Positions 52,855-59,790 of a DNA stretch of 64,000 bases are shown here, one piece after another. The DNA lies in NCBI RefSeq assembly GCF_000424005.1, contig NZ_AUJB01000009.1:186001-250000 (forward strand), in the 5' to 3' direction. A program made the position numbers and the translations under genes. Within the stretch, counting starts at the first letter, position 1; every line of letters begins with the position of its first letter. Source of the DNA: Pseudobutyrivibrio ruminis CF1b. Lineage in GTDB: Bacteria; Bacillota; Clostridia; Lachnospirales; Lachnospiraceae. The notes under the pieces were generated by a model. It saw nothing but the letters and a program-made list of their open reading frames with translations, was not told where the DNA came from and ran no database searches.

Positions 52855-52865
52855 CCTATGCGAAA

Positions 52866-52890
52866 GGGCTCCGGAAACGGGGCTCTTTTA
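52866..52890 (+). terminator. Terminator after the Tad-like operon
   Basis: Stem GGGCTCCG/CGGGGCTC (wobbles) with a GAAA loop and T run, 12 nt after cpaB. Confidence 0.78.
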
Positions 52891-53052
52891 ATGTTAAATA
52901 GGGTAACGTTTGTTATAATAAAGGGTAGAAATAATGTCGATATATAATTATTAGGATTTATGCAGTTGAATTGAGTTTTTTGGACAAAAATGTGTTTGAG
53001 TCCGTTTTATAGTACAGGAAATATGGCATATTGAATATGGGAGGTTGTATCT

Positions 53053-53343
53053 ATGGAAATCTTTCATATGGATAATGATAATACACACTTGTTTTTTCGC
53101 TTTGGATACAAGGTTTCACCTGAGGATGAATTCTCTCAGATAAGGGAGTTCCTTATAGGGAGAGGCGTTGAAATAGGTAAGGCCGAAATGATGCCTTATT
53201 GCGATGTATATAAGTGCAAAGTGAATGAGTTGGAATTTAATCTAATCACGGATTTGAATTATGGGTGCTCTATTTGTGCGGATGAAGGCTGCATAAAAGA
53301 TCTGGAGGAGATGTTACAAGATGGAGATAGCTACAAGCAATGA
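53053..53343 (+). CDS. Unknown 96-residue protein, partner of the nuclease-like gene
   Basis: The product begins MEIFHMDNDNTHLFFRFGYK and has a C-terminal pair of cysteines (CSICADEGCIKD). It starts behind GGGAGG and overlaps the next gene by 23 nt. No domain is recognised. Tight coupling suggests it acts with the PD-(D/E)xK-like protein. The preceding 200 bases hold an AT-rich promoter region (TATAAT at 52914) and no element motif, so this unit is controlled differently. Confidence 0.7.
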   Translation: MEIFHMDNDNTHLFFRFGYKVSPEDEFSQIREFLIGRGVEIGKAEMMPYCDVYKCKVNELEFNLITDLNYGCSICADEGCIKDLEEMLQDGDSYKQ

Positions 53344-54031
53344 TTACATCACTTTTGATGAATTTATAAGCAGATTATTTGAACTTAGAGCAGAGTGTAA
53401 TCATGAACATTACTTATGTGAAATATTTATTCCATTTTTAAAGTCTTGCAGCATAGATGGAGTAAAGATAGTCCCAGTTTTTGATGACCGAGCAACAGGA
53501 CCCAAGACAGAGGCTACGACACCAACAAAAGAGCGTATGGCAACGATATGCGCAAAGAAGGATGATGGGAACTATGTTGTTCCGGACTATATTTATGTTC
53601 CATTGGAATATAGTTTTAATAATCCTATGAATCCTTATCTTATGGTAGAAACGAAGAAGCCGGCTATCTTAGATGATGGAATCCATTATCGGGATCTAAG
53701 TGACTATATTAGTGAAAATGAGAGCGAGATTCGAGCTGAGATAAACGCATTTGACAGAGGATATGTTTTATTTACAGATGGGCTGACCTGGATGTTTTTG
53801 ACAATAGTTGATGATCAGATTGTAGAAAGCCCAAAGTATGAGACAATTCGACTGATAGATAAATATGAAAAATACCATAAGACAAACAGAGTAAAAGCGA
53901 AGCACCAAGATAAACATGTTGATCTCAGTTATATAGGACTTGGTAGATTTGACGTAGAAATAGAGCCGAAGGAATGGGATAGGTTGAAGGAACAAATTAG
54001 AAAAATGCTTACAGAGCTTAAGGGAGAATGA
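53321..54031 (+). CDS. PD-(D/E)xK nuclease-like protein (HsdR N-terminal type)
   Basis: 236 residues. The pattern VVPDYIYVPLEY ... PYLMVETKKPAI (residues 85-115) gives PD and ExK motifs of the nuclease fold seen at the start of HsdR and related restriction proteins, with a following FDRGYVLFTDGLTWMFL block typical of that domain. No helicase follows, so it is a stand-alone nuclease domain. It starts behind GGAGGAG and could be a small defence or anti-competitor system with the gene before it. Confidence 0.65.
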   Translation: MEIATSNDYITFDEFISRLFELRAECNHEHYLCEIFIPFLKSCSIDGVKIVPVFDDRATGPKTEATTPTKERMATICAKKDDGNYVVPDYIYVPLEYSFNNPMNPYLMVETKKPAILDDGIHYRDLSDYISENESEIRAEINAFDRGYVLFTDGLTWMFLTIVDDQIVESPKYETIRLIDKYEKYHKTNRVKAKHQDKHVDLSYIGLGRFDVEIEPKEWDRLKEQIRKMLTELKGE

Positions 54032-54252
54032 TGAATATGTCTATAGATAAGTTTTGGATAGCATATGAATATGACCGCGAGAAAATGACTGCAGAGCGTG
54101 TTTATAGGTATGATCATGGGCTTATGGAGCGAAAGAAAATTGATGGAACATGGTTTGAAGAAAGGGAAGCACTCTGTATCTTTTGTGGTGAAGATTGGGA
54201 TTACGAGGATATTACTGAAGAAGAGGCAAATAAGATAACCGTCAAGTTTTAA
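54028..54252 (+). CDS. Unknown 74-residue acidic protein
   Basis: Overlaps the nuclease-like gene by 4 nt. The product is aromatic and acidic (DKFWIAYEYDREKM, FCGEDWDYEDITEEE). No family is recognised. Two further ATG codons within 10 bases are possible starts. Confidence 0.6.
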   Translation: MMNMSIDKFWIAYEYDREKMTAERVYRYDHGLMERKKIDGTWFEEREALCIFCGEDWDYEDITEEEANKITVKF

Positions 54253-54263
54253 AGGTATTTGTT

Positions 54264-54494
54264 ATGGCAAAAATGAAAGCAGGGGATACAGCCTTTATTG
54301 TGGAATCGAATAGAATTGTACGAGAGGTAGAGATAAAAAGCTTTGCCGGTGGTATGTATCTCATAAAGTTTAAGGATTCCGGAGGCGGAATAAAAGTTAA
54401 GGAACATCGCTTGTTTGCAACAAGGGAGGATGCAGAGTCATCTATACAAACAAAGCAAAAAGGAAGGACAAAATCACCATATGATTATATGTAG
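54264..54494 (+). CDS. Unknown 76-residue basic protein
   Basis: The product begins MAKMKAGDTAFIVESNR and has a beta-rich core (GGMYLIKFKDSGGGIKVKEH). Small proteins of this style occur on many gut elements. The spacing of 11 nt after the previous gene supports co-transcription, although the ribosome site is weak. Confidence 0.55.
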   Translation: MAKMKAGDTAFIVESNRIVREVEIKSFAGGMYLIKFKDSGGGIKVKEHRLFATREDAESSIQTKQKGRTKSPYDYM

Positions 54495-54524
54495 ATAAAA
54501 CAAAAAAGAGAGGGTATTTTCAAA

Positions 54525-56501
54525 TTGGGTAAGGTTATGAAGAAGTACACAAATTTCAAGGATTTCATGTACGACAATTACTATAATGAAATCTGGGCAG
54601 CTCTTAATCCGCATATTATTCGGCAAAAGAGCAGTTTTGAGAGTGATCAGATTTACGATATCAATTATGCTGAGTTATCAGATTTTAAGGTATCCGGGGT
54701 TACATTTAAGGATCTGGGAGAAGACAAGCTTGAAATCCGCACATCTATAGATGCGGTTGTTGAGGTTCGTGGAAGGACCCGTTACGGTTACGAGACGGAT
54801 TCTGCCAATCGAACTTATAATGTGTTTTTTGAAGCACTGCTACGGAACGGCCTTCATGATGTATCAATCACAAAGGTAGATGATTATGAAGAAAACAGGT
54901 TTGATAAGAATAGAAGCTTAAGTCAGAGCCTCGTACCATATATGTATGAAGAGGATGTTGATAAGCACGCCGAGGACTTCCTTCGGAGAAATTATGGGAA
55001 AGCATTGCTCCAACCTATGAGGATAGACCCCTTCGAGGTTGTTGAAGCGATGGGTATGAAAATGTATTATGCGCCTCTTGGAGATAAGGTTTTTGGTAAG
55101 ACTTACTTCGGAGAGGAAACGGTCACAGTTTACGATGATCTGGTAAATAAGAACGAGCTTCAAATAGTTGCTACTCCCGGAACCATGCTCATAAATCCCG
55201 ATGTTTTCTTTATGAGAAACATAGGAACCGCATTTAACACTATCATTCATGAGTGCGTTCACTGGGACAGGCATAGAAGAGCATTTGAACTGCAAAGTGT
55301 TCTTGAAGGTGGAGCTAATCACATTTCTTGTGAAATGGTTGAGGGTGATTATAACGGAATTGGACCCGAAGAATCAGCCCTAAAATGGATGGAATGGCAG
55401 GCTAATCAGCTAGCACCAAGAATACTTATGCCGGAAAAGACTACAAGGTGGATATTTAATAAGTATTTGCAGGATATTCACACGACACATCCCAACTGGC
55501 GTTATGCTGAGGTTTTGCAGAACACTGTTGGAAGTGTTGCGAATTATTTTTCGGTATCATTACTTTCTGCAAAATTACGTCTTTTTGAACTTGGATTTGA
55601 AGAGGTTGAAGGTACTTTTGTATATTGTGATGGAATGATGTTACCGCCCTATGCGTTCAGAAAAGGGACATTGGATAAACAACATAGCTTTGTGGTTGAT
55701 GAACAGAACCTGTTAATGAGCATCGCTACTAATGCTAAATTATTGGAGTTATATCTTCATGGAGTTGTTGTATATGCAAATTGTACACTTGCATGGAATG
55801 ATCCTAAATATGTTGAATTAAACGAAAACGGGAAGTACATTTTGACGGAGTATGGTCTTGAGCATGTTGATGAGTGCTGCTTCCTGTTTAGACGAGACTA
55901 TAATGCAAGTGACCAGTATAAAGACACATTCTACCGCAGATGCTTCCTTTGCAGGGAAGTGGATGCCGATGAATATGTACCTGTAAAATATGATCCAGAC
56001 CATAAGATAAATCAGTCCAAGGAGCAGATGCAGAACGAGATTGATAAGATTATGGCTCAGATAAATGATGAAATGCAGGATGTCCGTAGTGGAATGAAAG
56101 CAGGGTTCGCTGGCGCACTGGATTTCTATATGACCGACAATAACATTACGGCAGAAGAATTGTCGGGAAGATGCGGAGTAAGTACAGTAAGCATAAGCAA
56201 TTATCGAAACGGTATTGATCCCAGTATCGAAAAAGGTACAGCATTAGCTTTATGTAAGGGACTTTACCTTCAGGAGCATCAGGCAATCTATTTCCTAAAT
56301 GCAGCAGGTTACAATATTGAAGCGTTAGCTGTATCAAATGTGTTTATCAGAATCCTTATTACAGATCACATGGATGATACGTGGGAACAGTGGGTTGAAA
56401 AGCTGATAATGGCAAAGGTTACTAATGATTGGATTCCAAATAAGAATCCGGTTGTGAAGATGGTAAAGGAGAGAATGGAAAAAAACAAAAAAATTTCATG
56501 A
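54525..56501 (+). CDS. Large ImmA/IrrE-type metalloprotein with C-terminal XRE domain
   Basis: 658 residues; the start at 54525 is a TTG, and an ATG at 54537 may be better. An N-terminal domain of about 170 residues is not recognised. The central M78-type peptidase motif is HECVHWD (H242, E243, H246) with EWQANQLAPRILMP as the downstream zinc-ligand segment. Near residues 528-590 a helix-turn-helix is visible (LSGRCGVSTVSISNYRNG). ImmA/IrrE peptidases cleave repressors of mobile elements; here protease and DNA-binding parts are on one chain. It may control element excision or a defence response. Large size is unusual for the family. Confidence 0.8.
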   Translation: MGKVMKKYTNFKDFMYDNYYNEIWAALNPHIIRQKSSFESDQIYDINYAELSDFKVSGVTFKDLGEDKLEIRTSIDAVVEVRGRTRYGYETDSANRTYNVFFEALLRNGLHDVSITKVDDYEENRFDKNRSLSQSLVPYMYEEDVDKHAEDFLRRNYGKALLQPMRIDPFEVVEAMGMKMYYAPLGDKVFGKTYFGEETVTVYDDLVNKNELQIVATPGTMLINPDVFFMRNIGTAFNTIIHECVHWDRHRRAFELQSVLEGGANHISCEMVEGDYNGIGPEESALKWMEWQANQLAPRILMPEKTTRWIFNKYLQDIHTTHPNWRYAEVLQNTVGSVANYFSVSLLSAKLRLFELGFEEVEGTFVYCDGMMLPPYAFRKGTLDKQHSFVVDEQNLLMSIATNAKLLELYLHGVVVYANCTLAWNDPKYVELNENGKYILTEYGLEHVDECCFLFRRDYNASDQYKDTFYRRCFLCREVDADEYVPVKYDPDHKINQSKEQMQNEIDKIMAQINDEMQDVRSGMKAGFAGALDFYMTDNNITAEELSGRCGVSTVSISNYRNGIDPSIEKGTALALCKGLYLQEHQAIYFLNAAGYNIEALAVSNVFIRILITDHMDDTWEQWVEKLIMAKVTNDWIPNKNPVVKMVKERMEKNKKIS

Positions 56502-56505
56502 AAAT

Positions 56506-56524
56506 CATTAAGTGGGACTTAATG
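56506..56524. repeat. Palindrome CATTAAGTGGGACTTAATG
   Basis: Two 8-bp arms around GGG lie just after the ImmA-like gene. A related palindrome (CATTAAATACCACTTAATG, two arm mismatches) lies at 56605-56623, with a terminator between them. They may be operator sites. Confidence 0.6.
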
Positions 56525-56543
56525 GATAGAATAGGCAATTAGC

Positions 56544-56594
56544 GAGCCTTCACAGTTTTCTGTTTTAGAAGAGAGCTGGGAAGGCTCTTTTTTT
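56544..56594 (+). terminator. Terminator after the ImmA-like gene
   Basis: Stem GAGCCTTC/GAAGGCTC, containing a smaller ACAG/CTGT hairpin, followed by seven T. Confidence 0.8.
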
Positions 56595-56604
56595 GTGCGT
56601 CAAA

Positions 56605-56623
56605 CATTAAATACCACTTAATG
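56605..56623. repeat. Palindrome CATTAAATACCACTTAATG, second copy
   Basis: Related to the copy at 56506-56524; the right arm is identical and the left arm differs at two positions. Confidence 0.55.
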
Positions 56624-56696
56624 TTAATGCGTTTTTATAGCGCTTATACTGAGCGTAGCTCAGCAAGAACAAGGCTGAGAAATACCATTTCATAGT

Positions 56697-56834
56697 GACG
56701 TCACGAAAGGGTATGGACATAAATCTCAAAAGGTCAGAATGAAGAATTTTGACTGAAAGAGATGGTTCATAACCATAGATTCGTGCGTCGCTTTTTTTTG
56801 CAAGTCTCGGGAACCACATGTCCATATCCTTTCG
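56697..56834 (+). ncRNA. Structured leader or small RNA with competing terminator and long stem
   Basis: Two stems exclude each other. Stem 1 pairs GACGTCACGAA (56697-56707) with TTCGTGCGTC (56780-56789) and is followed by T8, so it looks like a terminator. Stem 2 pairs CGAAAGGGTATGGACAT (56704-56720) with its near-complement at 56818-56834. Inside stem 1 are ATCTC/GAGAT enclosing GTCA/TGAC, and GGTT-CAT-AACC, giving a branched fold. This is the architecture of a riboswitch-like attenuator or an antisense-controlled leader ahead of the 56960 gene. No known class is recognised. The opposite strand cannot be excluded. Confidence 0.4.
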
Positions 56835-56856
56835 GACACATCGAAAGGAGCAGAAC

Positions 56857-56958
56857 ATGAACAGAAAAAAACAAAGTTCCCAATTTACCTCAGAAAAGTT
56901 TTTCCGGAGTTCCGGATTAGGGCAAATCGTGCCCCACGACCAAGTAGGAGGTAAATAA
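56857..56958 (+). CDS. Possible 33-residue upstream peptide across motif copy 7
   Basis: ATG 56857 follows AAAGGAG at 6 nt, and the frame runs through motif copy 7 to a stop 1 nt before the next ATG. The product begins MNRKKQSSQFTSEKFF. Close spacing suggests translational coupling with the next gene. If motif 7 is a promoter, transcripts starting there would lack it. Low confidence. Confidence 0.3.
   Translation: MNRKKQSSQFTSEKFFRSSGLGQIVPHDQVGGK
56910..56940 (+). promoter_or_regulatory. Element bipartite motif, copy 7 (divergent)
   Basis: TTCCGGATTAG and TGCCCCACGAC, starts again exactly 20 bp apart, with several substitutions. It ends only 4 nt before the TAGGAGG of the 56960 gene, tighter than any other copy. 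Confidence 0.65.
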
Positions 56959-56959
56959 T

Positions 56960-57988
56960 ATGAGAAAACAGTTTATTTTCGATCCACAGAAGGAGACTGC
57001 CACAGCATATCTTACAAGGATGTCTCCAATCTTAGGCGCTTTAAGAAATGACGGCGCTTCCGTTGCAAATCAGCAACTGGTATCTTCCATTGGCTCAGAG
57101 GAGCAGAAAGAAATCGAAAACGAAATGTGCAAAGCATTTGAAAAGACTATTTGCACTGAAACAAGACGTGTTATCAAAATGACACCCGGTAAACTGGATG
57201 ATTATGAGGATGATTATAAGAATGAGCTCAGAATAGATATCCTCAAAGAAATCCACAAGTTCAATAATCCTGCATACTTAGAGGGCACTCAGACATATTC
57301 TATTGACGCTTTTGTCAGGGCAAGAACCCGCGGCGTGACCAAAAAGATTATTGGAATGAAGCGTGAACGTAAGGAATATCAGATGAAGAGGGAAAGTCAT
57401 GTGAAAAAGATTATGGCAGCTCTTCATATGGAAAATGGAAGTACTGTATTCAAGGTGGAAGACATTTTCAAGAACCAGCACTTGGCGAATGATTCTATGG
57501 AGCTTTCTATGGATCAGATTTGGGATGTAATGGCTGCTATGGAAGATGCTTCATACCTTGAAGACTTAACGGATTATGAAGCAAATTATAAAGAGAAGAA
57601 GTTCGACTCGGTTGAGCAACAGGAGATTATTAAGGAATTTATGAAAGACATGTCAGCTTACCCTGAGTATGAGATGTATATTTACCGCCAGTCACTTCGC
57701 CTTAGGCTGGATGAAACCACAAACAAAGAGATTGCCTGCGATAGGAGATTGATCGATATGTGCAAGGCGGCACCTGAGGCTTGTGACAAAGTTATCTACG
57801 AGAGAATTGTCATTGAAAGGCCTAAGAGCGGGATTGCTCCTAATTCTGAGTTTGAAGAATATGTTTCTACAAAATATATAGAAACCACCTACAGGAGAAT
57901 AGACAGGAATATCAGAAGTGCTTTTGTAAAAAAGAGCCTTGATGAAACAGATATGCTGGCAATTCTTAATCATTTAATCAATATGTAA
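56960..57988 (+). CDS. Possible divergent sigma-70-like factor of the element
   Basis: 342 residues starting behind TAGGAGG. No certain family. Residues 80-125 (ELRIDILKEIHKFNNP ... YSIDAFVRARTRGVTKKI) resemble sigma region 2 (helix with xFD..., then FSTYA-x-RIRxAI). A helical region-3-like segment follows. The part from 235 has YIYRQSLRLRLDETTNKEIA then, after an insertion, YIETTYRRIDRNIRSAF, which recalls a split region 4. It is the last element gene and has its own degenerate motif copy, as an autoregulated factor might. The alternative is a DNA-binding or replication protein of a new family. Confidence 0.55.
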   Translation: MRKQFIFDPQKETATAYLTRMSPILGALRNDGASVANQQLVSSIGSEEQKEIENEMCKAFEKTICTETRRVIKMTPGKLDDYEDDYKNELRIDILKEIHKFNNPAYLEGTQTYSIDAFVRARTRGVTKKIIGMKRERKEYQMKRESHVKKIMAALHMENGSTVFKVEDIFKNQHLANDSMELSMDQIWDVMAAMEDASYLEDLTDYEANYKEKKFDSVEQQEIIKEFMKDMSAYPEYEMYIYRQSLRLRLDETTNKEIACDRRLIDMCKAAPEACDKVIYERIVIERPKSGIAPNSEFEEYVSTKYIETTYRRIDRNIRSAFVKKSLDETDMLAILNHLINM

Positions 57989-57998
57989 TGGTACAGGA

Positions 57999-58027
57999 AG
58001 CCTCGACTTAAACGGTCGGGGCTTTTT
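57999..58027 (+). terminator. Terminator at the right end of the element
   Basis: Stem AGCCTCGAC/GTCGGGGCT with loop TTAAACG and T5. Its T run merges with the first TTGACGCC of the phased array. Confidence 0.88.
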
Positions 58028-58077
58028 GACGCCAAAACGACGTCACAATGATAAGAAACCTGACGTCAGATTGACGC
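58026..58077 (+). repeat. Phased TGACGYC array, right copy
   Basis: Four sites start at 58027, 58038 (first base C), 58061 and 58072, with spacings of 11, 23 and 11 bp. Layout and orientation match the left array at 7954. It lies between the last element gene and the host pilin fragment. Confidence 0.72.
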
Positions 58078-58162
58078 TTTGGCCCTATTTTAAGGACTGT
58101 AAACACACTGTGGATGTCGTCAAAGGCATTGATATTACTGGCTTTAAGTCCCCTCGCCACAA
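58078..58162. other. Probable right junction of the element with the chromosome
   Basis: No gene is seen. The host pilin frame is open only from 58148, after a stop at 58145, so the junction probably lies between about 58078 and 58162. A core attachment sequence cannot be named because the other junction is not in the window. Confidence 0.45.
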
Positions 58163-58267
58163 ATGTTCGTTGTTTTAATCGGAATAGTCCTTATCTTCAA
58201 GGACAATCTTAATGATTTGGTAGAGAGCCTGTTCAAGACAATCAATTCTCAGGCTAAGAGAATTTAA
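58163..58267 (+). pseudogene. flp: Host Flp-type pilin, 3' fragment cut off by the insertion
   Basis: The 34-residue frame MFVVLIGIVLIFKDNLNDLV followed by ESLFKTINSQAKRI matches the C-terminal half of short Flp-type pilins of Firmicutes, with the end of the hydrophobic helix and the FKTIN-x-xAK tail. The N-terminal processing site (G, then VxE helix) is missing; upstream sequence is element-like and contains a stop. Its stop overlaps the start of the DUF5702 gene, so it was part of this tad operon. The 5' half is presumably left of the window. Confidence 0.65.
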
Positions 58268-59766
58268 TGGCTAAAGGGTCCGTGTCTGTATTTTTCACTT
58301 TTATTCTGGTTTCTGTTATGTGTCTGGTATTTACAATGAGTGAATGTATCAGGCTATACGAAATGCAGAGTTTTGCGCAGGAATATACAGATATGGCGGC
58401 GGAAAGTTCATTTTCAGAATACAATCCATATCTTTGGGCAAATTATAAAATGCTGGCTGTAGATATGGGTTATGGCGAGAATCTGGCAGGCCCCGGAATG
58501 ATGGAGCAGAGAACATTGGATTTTTGTAAATGTAATTCTGATGTGGAAAGTGGATTTAGTTTTGCCAGAATGGCGGCAGAAAACTGTTCAGTGAAAAAAT
58601 ACGCTGTACTCACTGATAAGGATGGCGCAGGTGTTGTTGGCCTTGGCGTCAGTGCAGCTGAGTATGGCATGACAAGTCAGATTATCGATGGAATACAGGA
58701 CCATATAGACAGTGTTAATGGTATCGAAAAAATCCCTGTGGAAATAAAAATAGAAAGCGGGAAAAAATCTCTTAATAACGCCCAAGCTGAACTGGCTGAA
58801 AAAAGAAGAGCCGCAGCCGAAGATGATAATCCCGATACCAATCCTGATGATTATCAGGAACCTGCAAAGATGGAAGATGACCCATTAGATGCCTTTGATG
58901 TTTTGAAGGAATCATTTTCTAAAGGTGTGCTTGCCACAGTGACAAATGCAGAGACACTCTCAGATAAAAGCACACAGTTAGAGAATTTACCTTCTCATCG
59001 TCAGTTGTCGAAGGGAAACATGGATGTTGAAGAAGGCGAAGGCATAATAGATAAGGCGTTGTTTATAGATTATCTGATGACCAATTATAGCTATTTTGGA
59101 AATGACCTAAAGCATGATGGCTTGAAATATGAGGTGGAATATCTTCTTTCAGGAAAGGAGACAGATCCTCAGTGTCTGGCATCGGTTGTGGAGCAAATTC
59201 TTCTTGTGAGAGAAGCTGCTAATTACGCCACAATTATGCAAACACCAGCATTGAAGACTCAGGCAACAGCAGCGGCTGAAGCAATGGCAGGATTTACCAT
59301 GAATCCGGCAATTATTGAAGCAGTCAAATATGCGGTGATTGGCGCATGGGCGTATGCCGAAGCAACCCTGGATGTTCGTTTGTTACTGGCTGGTGGAAAG
59401 ATTGCCCCAATTAAAAATCTGGATCAGTGGACTTCAGATGTCTGGCATTTATCCAATGTGGGTAATGTAAATTTCAAGGCCATGGACTGCGGAAGCGGAA
59501 CGGGCTATAAGGAATATCTTATTGGATTTCTAGCCCTTAGAAGTAATGAAAAACTGGCAATGAGAGCTTTGGATGTTATGGAGAATGCTCTTAATTCCAC
59601 TGATGATTACAAGAATGTAAAGGTGGACAACATGGTTTGGGCTGCAGATATTGAGCTTACATATTCTGCAGAGGAAATGTTTTTATCTCTTTTTGCAGGA
59701 GGCAATGTGAAAAGAGGAGACGTGGGACACTACTATTTTGTTAGAAATAAAATTATGTCTTACTAA
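58267..59766 (+). CDS. Host Tad-locus surface protein (DUF5702-like)
   Basis: 499 residues. A TadE-like N-terminus (KGSVSVFFTFILVSVMCLVF) is a membrane/pseudopilin helix, followed by a large exported, acidic domain. It has the pattern of DUF5702 proteins of Lachnospiraceae tad loci: the SFSEYNPYLWANYKMLAVDMGYG block near residue 45, and ...MDCGSGTGYKEYL near 410. It starts at the stop of the truncated pilin. Without a promoter upstream, transcription may now depend on element read-through. Confidence 0.8.
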   Translation: MAKGSVSVFFTFILVSVMCLVFTMSECIRLYEMQSFAQEYTDMAAESSFSEYNPYLWANYKMLAVDMGYGENLAGPGMMEQRTLDFCKCNSDVESGFSFARMAAENCSVKKYAVLTDKDGAGVVGLGVSAAEYGMTSQIIDGIQDHIDSVNGIEKIPVEIKIESGKKSLNNAQAELAEKRRAAAEDDNPDTNPDDYQEPAKMEDDPLDAFDVLKESFSKGVLATVTNAETLSDKSTQLENLPSHRQLSKGNMDVEEGEGIIDKALFIDYLMTNYSYFGNDLKHDGLKYEVEYLLSGKETDPQCLASVVEQILLVREAANYATIMQTPALKTQATAAAEAMAGFTMNPAIIEAVKYAVIGAWAYAEATLDVRLLLAGGKIAPIKNLDQWTSDVWHLSNVGNVNFKAMDCGSGTGYKEYLIGFLALRSNEKLAMRALDVMENALNSTDDYKNVKVDNMVWAADIELTYSAEEMFLSLFAGGNVKRGDVGHYYFVRNKIMSY

Positions 59767-59790
59767 CTTTTTGAAAGGAGGTGTAAATAG

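Noticed and set aside
56607-56858. Minus-strand 83-residue frame in the structured region
   Set aside because: It has no ribosome site and its translation reflects the inverted repeats of the RNA-like region. It is not a credible gene.
8386-56940. Bipartite motif as recombination sites of gene cassettes (attC-like)
   Set aside because: All copies are in one orientation at operon starts, the spacer between halves varies, and the halves are not complementary. No integron-type integrase is present. Regulation explains the positions more simply.
8386-56940. Right half of the motif as a leader peptide gene (RTG TCC CAC, Met-Ser-His)
   Set aside because: All seven copies do have ATG or GTG there, but no ribosome site stands upstream at a proper distance and the frames that follow differ completely. 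The purine may simply belong to the DNA motif.
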